From assembly GCA_017471175.1 (NCBI GenBank), contig JAFUVS010000017.1:94206-158205 (forward strand): a DNA stretch of 64,000 nt, given 5' to 3'. The stretch's first letter is position 1; every line of letters begins with the position of its first letter. Source of the DNA: Paludibacteraceae bacterium. Lineage in GTDB: Bacteria; Bacteroidota; Bacteroidia; Bacteroidales; Paludibacteraceae. The translations under genes and the position numbers were made by a program. Below are positions 50,695-59,413 of this stretch, piece by piece. The notes below the pieces were generated by a model, which saw only the letters and a list, made by a program, of their open reading frames with translations, searched no databases and was not told the origin of the DNA.

Positions 50695-51669
50695 CTCGGT
50701 ACAGTTGGAGCAGACAGGGACGGACGACCTGTGTTGCAGAACGCTCCGGCGGAAACGCAAAGCATTATCAGATGTCCAGACGGAACGGAAAGAAGTATTG
50801 GTTGTCAGCGTACCGAAAGCGTGTTGCCGCGCCTTGTCAAAGCAGCACGGCAAGACCCTTCCGTCGGCATCCATGACGCAGCCCGTAAAGAGGCGGTGGC
50901 AACCCCAAGAGAGACGGCGTTTAAGCCGGTACGTACCGTCCTTTTGTCTCTTGTAACGGCTGTAACGCTCGTCGGACGGCATCAAAGGATGACCCTTTGC
51001 GTAGTCATACAACTGTGCCGTCTTGAAGGTCAGACTGTCGGCTCCCCAATCACGGTAGTGCTGCTTGAAAGCCTCCCACTCGTTTTGATTGGAGCGCAGA
51101 CGAAGGCACTGCAACTCTATCCGTATGCGGCTATGGTTTAGTGTTTTGGCTTGGCGCAAATGTTGAAGAGCAGCATACACTTTCTGCACGTCTCCCCCTT
51201 TACGATAGGCCTCGTATGTCGCTTGTGTCAGTCCGTCCATTGACACGATGATTCGGTTGAGACCGGCGCGCACAAGTGCTTCTGCCCGCTCTTCGGTAAG
51301 ACTCTGCGCATTGGTGCTGACGATGGTATAGAGTCCCTCTTTGCGCGCAAGACGTATCATCTCCGGCAAGTCGTTGCACAATAAGGGTTCGCCCTGAAAA
51401 TAGAACTGAACCGTATGAACGAAAGGCGACAACTCTTGCAACAGGTGGCGGAACAAGGGAAGCGGCATCGTCTTCCGGCTGACAGGCTTTTTCTCCGTGT
51501 TAGCCATACCTACGGGACATTCCGGGCAACGCAGTTGGCAAAAATCGGCAGGCTCAACCGAAATGAAAGCGGGCATGTGCGTAAAACGCACAATGCCCAA
51601 TCCTGACAAGAGATAGTGCCATTCGGCACGAAGCAGGTTAAACAGCCTATGCCATAGGTATCTTGTCAA
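50692..51669 (-). CDS. radical SAM/SPASM-domain protein
   Basis: About 325 residues. The radical SAM motif is CQLRCPEC in SVEPADFCQLRCPECPVGM. QFYFQGEPLLCNDLPEMIRLARKEG and the C-terminal SPASM cysteines (WGCHRLFTGCVMDADGRVLPCCFDK ... CSNC) suggest two auxiliary iron-sulfur sites or one plus partial. The start is uncertain: an ATG at 51723 would overlap rpiB by 77 bases, while a TTG at 51669 gives the usual 40-50 residues before the cluster motif, so I used the latter. It ends the long minus-strand run that begins with mreB. Substrate unknown. Confidence 0.78.
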   Translation of the reverse strand: MTRYLWHRLFNLLRAEWHYLLSGLGIVRFTHMPAFISVEPADFCQLRCPECPVGMANTEKKPVSRKTMPLPLFRHLLQELSPFVHTVQFYFQGEPLLCNDLPEMIRLARKEGLYTIVSTNAQSLTEERAEALVRAGLNRIIVSMDGLTQATYEAYRKGGDVQKVYAALQHLRQAKTLNHSRIRIELQCLRLRSNQNEWEAFKQHYRDWGADSLTFKTAQLYDYAKGHPLMPSDERYSRYKRQKDGTYRLKRRLSWGCHRLFTGCVMDADGRVLPCCFDKARQHAFGTLTTNTSFRSVWTSDNALRFRRSVLQHRSSVPVCSNCTE

Positions 51670-52078
51670 TACGACGCTGGTGACGACCTCCTTCAAAGTC
51701 GGTTGAGAAGAATGTGCGGACAATATCCAATGCCTTGTCCTCGGCTACAAAATTGGCAGGCAGCCCGAGTATATTGGAGTTGTTATGCTGACGTGCCAGC
51801 TCGGCAAGACGTGTCTCCCAGCAGAGAGCCGCACGGATATGTTGGTGTTTATTGGCAGTCATACAGATGCCGTTACCCGTTGAGCAGATAACCACTCCGT
51901 AGTCATACTCACCGTTTTCAACAGCCGCTGCACACGGATGCGCAAAATCCGGATAGTCGCAACTATCGGTGGAATAACAGCCAAAATCCTGTACTTGCGC
52001 CCCGTTTTCTGTCAGAAAACGAATAACTGCTTGCTTGAGATTATAGCCTGCATGATCCGATGCAAGGGCTATACGCAT
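51647..52078 (-). CDS. rpiB: ribose-5-phosphate isomerase B
   Basis: A 143-residue isomerase of the RpiB/LacAB family that interconverts ribose 5-phosphate and ribulose 5-phosphate. Motifs: MRIALASDHAGYNLKQAV at the start, DYPDFAHPCAAAV near residue 43, GVVICSTGNGICMTANKHQHIRAALC near 63 (catalytic Cys in CSTGNG) and NNSNILGLPANFV near 100. The ATG at 52078 follows the queG-like stop directly; longer versions would overlap that gene. Confidence 0.93.
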   Translation of the reverse strand: MRIALASDHAGYNLKQAVIRFLTENGAQVQDFGCYSTDSCDYPDFAHPCAAAVENGEYDYGVVICSTGNGICMTANKHQHIRAALCWETRLAELARQHNNSNILGLPANFVAEDKALDIVRTFFSTDFEGGRHQRRIDKIPMA

Positions 52079-52079
52079 T

Positions 52080-52748
52080 TCATTTAAGTTTTTCATTATA
52101 AGGACAAACTTGTTGACAAATCTCACATTTGTGGGTTACGTATGCTACGCACCGCCTCGCGTCCCATTCCGCTCTGCCTAATGCCTGCCCGGGACACGCT
52201 TCAATACAACGGCTACAACCTTCGCACCCCGTTCCGAAAGACAAGGCAGGTTTGGTATTTTCCACCTCCACTTGCAGCACCAACTCACCTATATGTACGC
52301 GGCTGCCTAATTGAGGATGAATCAGTTGGTGGTTCTTGCCAATAAATCCCAATCCCGCCGCCACAGCCATACGCCGCTCCAATACCGGGGCAGAATCACA
52401 GAATATATGTTGGTGGTCAGAGGAGAATAGTTCCTGCCCGCAGTCGCATTGTTCCGCCAACGTCTGCTTCAACTCATAGAGTTTACTCTTGAGTGTGCGG
52501 TGGTAATCGTGCCCCGAATGGGAATAAGTAAGCAGTGTTACAATGACCGTCTTTGCATCAGGTACCAATTCTCGTATGTCGTATCGTTTGGCTTGATTGC
52601 GCTCAAAATAACTCATATTGCCGTGCAGTCCCTGCGCAACCCACTCGTCCATAAACACCGCATCGCTATCCCAACGCTGAGCCGGTACTACTCCCACATC
52701 ATCCATCCCGACCTCTAACGCGGACTGACGGATAACATCGTATGTCAA
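52080..52748 (-). CDS. QueG-like epoxyqueuosine reductase family protein, short form
   Basis: About 222 residues with two ferredoxin-like cysteine clusters: CEGCSRCIEACP and CEICQQVCPYN. The part CDSAPVLERRMAVAAGLGFIGKNHQLIHPQLGSRVHIGELVL is the signature of QueG, the cobalamin and Fe-S enzyme that reduces epoxyqueuosine in tRNA. Typical QueG has 300-380 residues. Here the linker between the clusters is about 20 residues shorter and the C-terminal domain is absent. Start: TTG at 52748 overlaps the marC-like stop as TTGA; a GTG at 52763 is the alternative. It may be a working minimal form or a paralog. Confidence 0.75.
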   Translation of the reverse strand: MTYDVIRQSALEVGMDDVGVVPAQRWDSDAVFMDEWVAQGLHGNMSYFERNQAKRYDIRELVPDAKTVIVTLLTYSHSGHDYHRTLKSKLYELKQTLAEQCDCGQELFSSDHQHIFCDSAPVLERRMAVAAGLGFIGKNHQLIHPQLGSRVHIGELVLQVEVENTKPALSFGTGCEGCSRCIEACPGQALGRAEWDARRCVAYVTHKCEICQQVCPYNEKLK

Positions 52749-53359
52749 GCCCCGTGCAGGCACGAGAAGAAATTGGTAAGGATAATCTGGATGGAAATAG
52801 CAAAGGCGATCACGCCGAAGAACTTACGCACTACATAGAGAGCCACAGGACCAAGATGCCGCGTGAGCCAATTCGTGCCGCGAAGCACCACATAGAGCGA
52901 TATGACGCACAGCACCACTGTTATTAACAACGAAGAGATACTATATTGCACGTGCATTGACAGCAACGCCGTAAACGACCCGGGACCGGCATACATCGGG
53001 AACGCTAATGGGATGATGTCGCTACTCTCATTGCCCAAATCGGTAGTTTTGAAGATTTGCGTATCTAACACCATCTCCAAGGCAAGCAGCATAATGACCG
53101 CACCGCCCGCGATGGCAAAATAGCGTATGTCCAACTGGAATATAAGCAACATCAAGTCGCCCAACAGCAAGAATACAAGGAAAATAAGCAGCGAATAAAG
53201 AGCCACACGAGTAGGGTGAATCTTAGCCCCCTTGTCCTGCAACTGCACCACAATCGGCATATTACCTATCGGGTCAATAATGGCAATCAGCAACACGAAA
53301 GCGGCAAAGGCATCCCCCCAGTGAACCACTCCGAAGAATTCACGAATAGCATCTATCAT
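52745..53359 (-). CDS. MarC/UPF0056 family membrane protein
   Basis: A 204-residue protein with six hydrophobic segments. Family patterns are FVLLIAIIDPIGNMPIVVQL near residue 20, GDLMLLIFQLDIRYFAIAGGAVIMLLALEM near 65 and IIPLAFPMYAGPGSFTALL near 115. Biochemical function of MarC proteins is not established. It lies downstream of rodA, with a possible own promoter in the gap. Confidence 0.9.
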   Translation of the reverse strand: MIDAIREFFGVVHWGDAFAAFVLLIAIIDPIGNMPIVVQLQDKGAKIHPTRVALYSLLIFLVFLLLGDLMLLIFQLDIRYFAIAGGAVIMLLALEMVLDTQIFKTTDLGNESSDIIPLAFPMYAGPGSFTALLSMHVQYSISSLLITVVLCVISLYVVLRGTNWLTRHLGPVALYVVRKFFGVIAFAISIQIILTNFFSCLHGA

Positions 53360-53383
53360 AGTATGATTCTCTTTTTAAGCGCG

Positions 53384-53418
53384 CAAAAGTACGACAAAAA
53401 CGGCGTATAGCGAAACAA
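53384..53418 (-). promoter_or_regulatory. possible promoter of the marC-like gene
   Basis: TACTTTTG on the minus strand (53391-53384) lies 24 bases before the start codon. The nearest TTG (53418-53416) is 24 bp away instead of about 20, so strength is doubtful. Confidence 0.4.
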
Positions 53419-54579
53419 TCAGTGCATTTTATTTATCCTCGATCCATCCATACGCAGCAAGATAAACAGCAGCAACGTAAATCCCCAGAACGACGAACCG
53501 CCGTAACTGAAGAAAGGTAACGGTATGCCGATGACAGGAAGCAGTCCGATCACCATGCCGATATTAATGGTAAAATGAACAAACAATATACTTGCCACCG
53601 AATAGGCATAAATCTGTGAGAACAAATCCCGCTGACGTTGGGCAAGGTAAATAATCCGCAAGATAAGTCCCACATAAAGAGCAATCACCGCAAATGTTCC
53701 CACAAATCCCCATTCTTCGCCTACCGTACAGAATATGAAGTCCGTATGCTGCTCCGGCACAAAACTGAGTTTGGTTTGTGTTCCCTGCAAAAAACCTTTT
53801 CCGAAGAAACGACCCGAGCCGATGGCTATCAGCGATTGAGCCACATTATACCCATACCCCATCGGGTCTTTACGAATACCGAGTACCACCTCAATACGTG
53901 CCCGCTGGTGGGGCATAAGAACTTTATCTATCCACGCATCGGGAATGATTTGCAGTTTCAGTATGACTACCACCACTAAAATTGCCAAAAAACCATACAG
54001 TAGAACCTTGCCGTTCATTCCTTGTGTATAGAATACCAAAAGGAAAGCCGCAAAAACAAGCGCAGAACCCGTCTCTTTCTGCCATATCATAATAATAACC
54101 ATCGGCACACCGATAAGGCAGAATGGTATCACCAAATCGCGCCATGAACGAACGGAATAGCCATACCGACTCATATACTTGGCCACAGCTATCGCCGTTA
54201 CGAACTTGGCAAATTCAGCCGGCTGCAACTTGAGCGGTCCTAAATCAATCCACGACATAGAACCCTTCGTATCGTTGGCAAGAAAAGGCGTAATTAACAG
54301 CAGCACAATGATTGCTGCATACATCCAGTAACCCAGAATATCATACAATTTCTCATCGATAAGTAGCACCACCAACCCCATCACGAGTGCCGACAATATC
54401 CATACAAACTGCTTACCCGCCGGATTGGAAAACGAAAAGATAGAACTCTGCTCAAACGTATAGCAAGCACCGTAGATATTGACCCAACCGAAGAGAGCCA
54501 ATGCCAAATAGATTAGGATGGTAACCCAATCTACTCCCTTCCAAATGGAGTTTCTGCTATTGATCGAAGACTGCATCAT
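53419..54579 (-). CDS. rodA: rod shape-determining SEDS glycosyltransferase RodA
   Basis: A 386-residue polytopic inner-membrane protein of the SEDS family, which polymerises peptidoglycan during side-wall growth together with PBP2. Signatures: KGSMSWIDLGPLKLQPAEFAKF near residue 108, VPEQHTDFIFCTVGEEWGFVG near 275 and GLLPVIGIPLPFFSYGGSSFW near 345. It overlaps the PBP2 gene by 4 bases, the classic mrdA-rodA coupling. Confidence 0.95.
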   Translation of the reverse strand: MMQSSINSRNSIWKGVDWVTILIYLALALFGWVNIYGACYTFEQSSIFSFSNPAGKQFVWILSALVMGLVVLLIDEKLYDILGYWMYAAIIVLLLITPFLANDTKGSMSWIDLGPLKLQPAEFAKFVTAIAVAKYMSRYGYSVRSWRDLVIPFCLIGVPMVIIMIWQKETGSALVFAAFLLVFYTQGMNGKVLLYGFLAILVVVVILKLQIIPDAWIDKVLMPHQRARIEVVLGIRKDPMGYGYNVAQSLIAIGSGRFFGKGFLQGTQTKLSFVPEQHTDFIFCTVGEEWGFVGTFAVIALYVGLILRIIYLAQRQRDLFSQIYAYSVASILFVHFTINIGMVIGLLPVIGIPLPFFSYGGSSFWGFTLLLFILLRMDGSRINKMH

Positions 54580-56414
54580 TGTGCCTGTGTATTGATAAAA
54601 TGAGCCGAACGAATCCTGTCATACAAGTCGGGACGAGAAATGGAGTCCGTCAAGTATTTCTCCATCATCATCGTTGCCACAGGACAAGCCCACGTGGCAC
54701 CGAAGCCCGCATTCTCCACCACCACCGCCACCGCTATCTGCGGATCATCCAACGGAGCAAAACCGATGAAGATAGCGTGATCTTTCCCGTGCGGATTCTG
54801 TACCGTCCCCGTCTTGCCGCACATCTGCAATTCGGGTATATTGTACCACCTGCCCGTTCCATTGGTCATCACACGCGCCATTCCGCGCTGAACTACATCA
54901 AAATGGCAGGAATCCACGCCCGTCTGATGCCGCTCAATGGCAGGCATCGTAGGCAGAGGACGCACCAAATGAGGTGTCATATAGTAGCCGCTGTTCGCTA
55001 TACAAGCCGCCTCATTGGCAAGTTGAAGAGGAGTAACCAGTATCTCGCCCTGACCGATACTGAGCGAACGAATCGTAATAGCACGCCAACCCGTTTCGCC
55101 ATATATACGAGTAAAAGTCTTCGCACGAGGAATACTGCCCGTCACCTGATTCGATATATCGCTCTCAAAACGCTGCGCAAAACCGAAACTGACTACCAAG
55201 TCGCGCCAATGGTCATACGTGCGGCGAAATATAGCATTATTCTTACCGTATCCGTGCTGCTCCAATATATCGCGATAAGCCTGCCAGAAATACGGATTGC
55301 ACGACTGCTCTATACCCGCCTCCAACGACACCGGCGAACCATGATGGTGCGTACACTTAATCGGCGTTGAACCCGGACCGTTACAGCCGTATAGCGTACT
55401 CGGAGTAATCGCACCCGTCTGCAAACCTACCAACGCCTGTATCAACTTAAACGTCGACCCCGGAGGATACTGTGCCTGCACCGCTCTGTTCATCAGTGGT
55501 TTATGCGGATCATTCAGCAAGGCGGCATAGTTCTTCGAACGCTGCCTGCCTACTAAACTATGCGGATCCCAAGAAGGCACAGACACCATCGCCAACACCT
55601 CGCCCGTCTTCGGCTCTATGGCTACCGCACTGCCCATCTTGCCTTGAAGCAAGTCCTCCGCCAACTGCTGAAGACGAATATCAATAGTCAGTTGCAAGTC
55701 CGTTCCCGACTCGGCAGAATAATCCAACTCACCGTTATGATAACTGCCCTGAATCCGACCCTTCGAATCGCGCATCAGCACCTCCACACCCTTCTTGCCA
55801 CGCAGCAATACCTCATACTGACGCTCTATCCCGTCCCTGCCTGAATAGTCTCCTATCGCATAGTACGAGTCACTCTCCAAGTCCTGACGATTCACCTCAC
55901 CCACACTGCCTACTATATGAGCCGCAGACGGATACACATAGTCTCGAAGCGTACGCTTGCGAACCGACACTCCCGCAAAATTGAACAATCGTTCTTGAAC
56001 CGCTGCCACATCCTCTTTCGACAACATTCCCCAAAACAACTGCGGCACGTATGCCGAATAACCTCGGTTGCGCCGCCTGTCACACACCTCCGACATACGC
56101 TCTTCAAACTGCTCACGACTAATCTGCATCGCGTGGCAAAAAGACAGCGTATCAAAACCTTTGCGCATCTCTTTGACCACTATCATTACGTCATACACAG
56201 GCTGATTGAACACTATCAGACTGTCGTTTCTGTCGTATATCAAACCGCGCGAAGGATAAATAGTCTGCCTCACCAACGCATTGCCGTCTGCCTTGTCCTT
56301 GGTGGAAGTGTCGATCACCTGAAGATAGAACAGCCGACCTACAAACACCAACGCCACGGCTACCACTATCCCGCCTAACACGTAAGCACGTTTATAGTAC
56401 TGCGGATTGATCAT
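54576..56414 (-). CDS. mrdA: penicillin-binding protein 2
   Basis: A 612-residue peptidoglycan transpeptidase anchored by one N-terminal membrane helix (YVLGGIVVAVALVFVGRLFYLQV). The dimerisation domain covers about residues 50-230. The transpeptidase domain contains the active-site SxxK at Ser320-Lys323 (YPPGSTFKLIQ), SCN in IEQSCNPYFW near 376 and KTG in MCGKTGTVQNPHG near 535. It works with RodA and MreBCD in cell elongation. Confidence 0.96.
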   Translation of the reverse strand: MINPQYYKRAYVLGGIVVAVALVFVGRLFYLQVIDTSTKDKADGNALVRQTIYPSRGLIYDRNDSLIVFNQPVYDVMIVVKEMRKGFDTLSFCHAMQISREQFEERMSEVCDRRRNRGYSAYVPQLFWGMLSKEDVAAVQERLFNFAGVSVRKRTLRDYVYPSAAHIVGSVGEVNRQDLESDSYYAIGDYSGRDGIERQYEVLLRGKKGVEVLMRDSKGRIQGSYHNGELDYSAESGTDLQLTIDIRLQQLAEDLLQGKMGSAVAIEPKTGEVLAMVSVPSWDPHSLVGRQRSKNYAALLNDPHKPLMNRAVQAQYPPGSTFKLIQALVGLQTGAITPSTLYGCNGPGSTPIKCTHHHGSPVSLEAGIEQSCNPYFWQAYRDILEQHGYGKNNAIFRRTYDHWRDLVVSFGFAQRFESDISNQVTGSIPRAKTFTRIYGETGWRAITIRSLSIGQGEILVTPLQLANEAACIANSGYYMTPHLVRPLPTMPAIERHQTGVDSCHFDVVQRGMARVMTNGTGRWYNIPELQMCGKTGTVQNPHGKDHAIFIGFAPLDDPQIAVAVVVENAGFGATWACPVATMMMEKYLTDSISRPDLYDRIRSAHFINTQAQ

Positions 56415-56905
56415 GACCTATGTATCAGAAAACCATAGACAAAAAGAACTCCTATCGTCACCGCGCCGCTCACTACTACCTCCAACAACACCCACCACCA
56501 CTGACTCCAGCTCCAAGCATCCAATGCAAACACTGTTAAGTGATGCAACACGGTCAGCAACACCGATAAACGAATGAACGGCTGTACACCCGCACTCGCA
56601 GCCACTATCGGACCTACTATACGCTCCGACTCCTGCACCATTCGAGCCAACAACATAGGCTTCAGCCAAGACACCATCGCACATGCTGCCGTATGTATTC
56701 CCGGACTCGAACAAATACAATCCATCGCCACACCCATCGCAAATCCGAACAACTGCTCTGCCCAACGAGGCATCACCGGCAGACATATCAGAAACAGCAC
56801 ATACACAAACGGATGACATACACCCAACGTATGCAGATTATTGAACACCGTTGTCTGAACAAACAGCATCAGCAATCCGAACAATATGATTCGTACCCAC
56901 TTCAT
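56411..56905 (-). CDS. mreD: rod shape-determining protein MreD
   Basis: A 164-residue inner-membrane protein with about five hydrophobic helices. Sequence conservation in MreD is low; the call rests on FNNLHTLGVCHPFVYVLFLICLP near the start, FGFAMGVAMDCICSSPGIHTAA near residue 52 (the usual GxxxDxxxxxxxGxxA pattern) and the position between mreC and mrdA, with 4-bp overlaps on both sides. Confidence 0.9.
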   Translation of the reverse strand: MKWVRIILFGLLMLFVQTTVFNNLHTLGVCHPFVYVLFLICLPVMPRWAEQLFGFAMGVAMDCICSSPGIHTAACAMVSWLKPMLLARMVQESERIVGPIVAASAGVQPFIRLSVLLTVLHHLTVFALDAWSWSQWWWVLLEVVVSGAVTIGVLFVYGFLIHRS

Positions 56906-57726
56906 TTCTTTACGCGCATACTATCCTGCTCGGCTGTAAGCGGATTATGAACAATCTGCACGTACCGCAAACTCTTGAAGTCCGTTGCCAATGCCACCCG
57001 CAGATTATAATATGTATCTCCTTCAGGCAGTTCCACTTTGTCTATCACACCGATCGTCACCCCCTCGGGAAACAACCCCGTCAGCCCGTTTGTCTCTATC
57101 GTATCACCCTCCTCGACTACTATATGACGACCTATATCCGTCAAGTTTGCATAACGAGAAGACGGTCCCGTCCACTCCAAAAAACCCATCTGACCGTTCC
57201 TGTGAATACGGCACGACAAACGCATCTTCGGATGTATCACCGGTATCACCTGCGCAAAATGCCTGTTTACCGCAGACACCACACCTACTACTCCATCGTG
57301 CGACAGCACACCCTCGCCTTCGCGAACACCGTCACGACTGCCCTTGTTCAGAACGAGGTAGTTATGCCCGCTGTTCGTTGCCACATCCACTACACGCGCC
57401 GGCATATAATCCCACTGCAAATGCGAATACACATAACTGCTATCCCGCTCCACACTATCTTCTACCACACTCTCCAAACGATGCAAACGCTCTCTCAAAC
57501 GCGCATTCTCCGCCGCCAACGCACCATTCTCCTCACGCAAATGAAAATACTCATCCGCATTCGTCAACAACAGATTATAAGACGCTATCGCACTGTTAGA
57601 CGATGCCAAGAACGTGGACTGCTGCAACTTCTGCTCCGAGAATAGCCACAAAAAAGCGGCAACTTCCATCACCAAAAACAGCAGGAAGTTGCCATACTTC
57701 TGTATCAGCCGAAGCAGATTATGCAT
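56902..57726 (-). CDS. mreC: rod shape-determining protein MreC
   Basis: A 274-residue periplasmic protein anchored by one N-terminal helix (NFLLFLVMEVAAFLWLF). A coiled coil follows (LLLTNADEYFHLREENGALAAENARLRERLHRLESVV, about residues 50-90). The beta domain then shows NYLVLNKGSRDGVREGEGVLSHDGVVGVVSAVNRHFAQVIPVIHPKMRLSCRI. It links PBP2/RodA with MreB filaments. Confidence 0.95.
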   Translation of the reverse strand: MHNLLRLIQKYGNFLLFLVMEVAAFLWLFSEQKLQQSTFLASSNSAIASYNLLLTNADEYFHLREENGALAAENARLRERLHRLESVVEDSVERDSSYVYSHLQWDYMPARVVDVATNSGHNYLVLNKGSRDGVREGEGVLSHDGVVGVVSAVNRHFAQVIPVIHPKMRLSCRIHRNGQMGFLEWTGPSSRYANLTDIGRHIVVEEGDTIETNGLTGLFPEGVTIGVIDKVELPEGDTYYNLRVALATDFKSLRYVQIVHNPLTAEQDSMRVKK

Positions 57727-57729
57727 AGC

Positions 57730-58749
57730 CTATCGCATTAGGAAAGCAAAGTTCTTCACGTTCTTCAACGCTATTGCTGTCCCGCGAGATACTGCGTGCA
57801 GCGGATCCTCTGCCACGTGGAACTGTATCGTCGTCTTATCCGTCAATCGTTTTGCCAACCCGTGCAACAGCGCACCGCCACCCGTCAGGAAGATACCGCG
57901 TTTCACGATGTCCGCATACAACTCCGGCGGTGTATTGTCCAACGCCTGAAGTACGGCTCCCTCTATCTTGATGATACTCTTGTCGAGGCAGTGCGCTATC
58001 TCCTGATAACTTACAGGCACTATCAGAGGCAAGGCCGTAACCTTGTTCGGACCGATCACCTCGTAGTCGTCTAACGGCTCGTCCAATTCGGGCAAAGCCG
58101 ACCCCACAGCAATCTTGATGCGCTCCGCAGTCGGCTCGTCTATCTTCAAGTTGTGCATCCTGCCCATATACTCGATGATGTCGCTGTTGAACTCATCGCC
58201 CGCCGTCTTGATGGACTTGTTCGTCACGATGCCGCCCAACGAGATGACCGCAATCTCCGTCGTACCGCCACCTATATCCACCACCATACAACCCTCCGGA
58301 GCCTCCACGTCAATACCCATACCCAACGCTGCCGCCATCGGCTCAAAGATCATATACACATCCCTGCCGCCTGCATGCTCGCTGCTGTCGCGTACCGCAC
58401 GTATCTCCACCTCCGTCGAACCCGAAGGAATACATATTACCAAACGAATACTCGGCGTAAACAACTTATGCTTCTCCGGTATCATCTGTATCAAACCGCG
58501 AATCATCATCTCGCAAGCATAGAAATCTGCGATCACCCCATCGCGCAACGGACGAGTCGTCTTGATCATCGTTCCGCCCTTACCTATCATCTGCTGCGCC
58601 TTCCTGCCTACCGCCACCATCTGATTATTCGACGTGTTAATTGCCACTACAGACGGCTCGTCCACCATCACCTTGTCATTCATCATTATTATCGTGTTCG
58701 CAGTGCCAAGGTCTATGGCCAACTCCTGTGTGAATGAGAATAAACCCAT
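57730..58749 (-). CDS. mreB: actin-like cell shape protein MreB
   Basis: A 339-residue actin homolog forming membrane-bound filaments that steer wall synthesis. Nucleotide-binding motifs: IDLGTANTIIM at residues 12-22, MVVDIGGGTTEIAVISLGG near 160 and GIFLTGGGALLHGLAKRL near 290. First gene of the mreBCD-mrdA-rodA operon, with a clear promoter and a repeat-bearing leader. Confidence 0.97.
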   Translation of the reverse strand: MGLFSFTQELAIDLGTANTIIMMNDKVMVDEPSVVAINTSNNQMVAVGRKAQQMIGKGGTMIKTTRPLRDGVIADFYACEMMIRGLIQMIPEKHKLFTPSIRLVICIPSGSTEVEIRAVRDSSEHAGGRDVYMIFEPMAAALGMGIDVEAPEGCMVVDIGGGTTEIAVISLGGIVTNKSIKTAGDEFNSDIIEYMGRMHNLKIDEPTAERIKIAVGSALPELDEPLDDYEVIGPNKVTALPLIVPVSYQEIAHCLDKSIIKIEGAVLQALDNTPPELYADIVKRGIFLTGGGALLHGLAKRLTDKTTIQFHVAEDPLHAVSRGTAIALKNVKNFAFLMR

Positions 58750-58770
58750 ATTGTCTTATCGTTTTTATTG

Positions 58771-58855
58771 TTGATAGTTGTGTTGTCGATATTGATAGTT
58801 GTATTGTCATTCCCTGCCGGAAACATCGATAGTCGTATCTGTTTCCTGCCGGAAA
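58771..58855 (-). repeat. direct repeats in the mreB leader
   Basis: TTGATAGTTG is present at 58771 and again at 58792 (21 bases apart) and CCTGCCGGAAA at 58813-58823 and 58845-58855 (32 bases apart). Both pairs lie in the transcribed leader between the promoter and mreB. Their meaning is unknown. Confidence 0.55.
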
Positions 58856-58863
58856 ATGACGCG

Positions 58864-58895
58864 CAAAGATACGGCTCATTTTGCATTTTTCCAAA
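58864..58895 (-). promoter_or_regulatory. promoter of the mreB operon
   Basis: On the minus strand TTTG (58895-58892), a 20-bp spacer and TATCTTTG (58871-58864), a full consensus match. The leader to mreB is about 110 nt. Confidence 0.85.
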
Positions 58896-58951
58896 CATAT
58901 CCTCTGTTTTTTGACATCTGCTGTTATTTTTTTTGTAGTTTGACGTATTTC

Positions 58952-59061
58952 TCCCTATCATCTCCCTACCTATCCCATAGGTCACCCATAGGTCACCCAT
59001 AGGTCACCCATAGGTCGCCCATAAGTCACCCATAGGTCAATCATAGGTACCCCATAGGTCA
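58952..59061. repeat. array with 11-bp period, ten units
   Basis: Two degenerate units (TCCCTATCATC, TCCCTACCTAT) are followed from 58974 by eight copies of CCCATAGGTCA or close variants (CCCATAGGTCG, CCCATAAGTCA, ATCATAGGTAC). All are in exact 11-bp register. The array ends 47 bases before the terminator of tRNA-Asn and begins 57 bases upstream of the mreB -33 box. Confidence 0.9.
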
Positions 59062-59108
59062 TAGCCGCTTTCGTAACGCTTCCGCCATACGATGCCAATC
59101 AAAAAAAC

Positions 59109-59143
59109 ACAAAAAAAAGAGATTGCCCTTTCAGACAATCTCC
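59109..59143 (-). terminator. terminator after tRNA-Asn
   Basis: GAGATTG (59119-59125) and CAATCTC (59136-59142) form a stem; on the minus strand it is followed by a run of eight T. Confidence 0.85.
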
Positions 59144-59151
59144 TTGCCGCG

Positions 59152-59225
59152 CGCTCCCTCTAGGACTTGAACCTAGGACCCCCTGATTAACAGTCAGATG
59201 CTCTAACCGACTGAGCTAAGGAAGC
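59152..59225 (-). tRNA. tRNA-Asn (anticodon GTT)
   Basis: On the minus strand the acceptor stem GCTTCCT pairs with AGGGAGC (one G-T pair). The D arm is GCTCAGTCGGTTAGAGC, the anticodon loop CTGTTAA shows GTT and the T arm contains GGTTCAAGTCC. The discriminator base is G. CCA is not encoded. It has its own promoter and terminator. Confidence 0.95.
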
Positions 59226-59271
59226 TCGACTTTTTCACGCTTTCAAGACCTTTTCAACCCGAAAGCGAGCG

Positions 59272-59302
59272 CAAAAGTACTGCGTTTTTTTGAACTACCA
59301 AA
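59272..59302 (-). promoter_or_regulatory. promoter of tRNA-Asn
   Basis: On the minus strand TTTG (59302-59299), a 19-bp spacer and TACTTTTG (59279-59272). The tRNA starts about 47 bases downstream. Confidence 0.75.
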
Positions 59303-59323
59303 AGTTTTTTTCAAAAAATATCG

Positions 59324-59331
59324 TATCTTTG
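59324..59331 (+). promoter_or_regulatory. probable -7 box of the PfkB-plsC-dacB-birA transcript
   Basis: TATCTTTG is a perfect -7 box followed by CGCG. No TTTG is found at the right distance; a T-run is the only candidate -33 region. Confidence 0.5.
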
Positions 59332-59413
59332 CGCGTTTTTTCGTTCAACATAGAACAAACTAACTAACCGCAAACGCTTCCCGTAAGCGCACAACGCTAC
59401 ACTCTTACCTACT

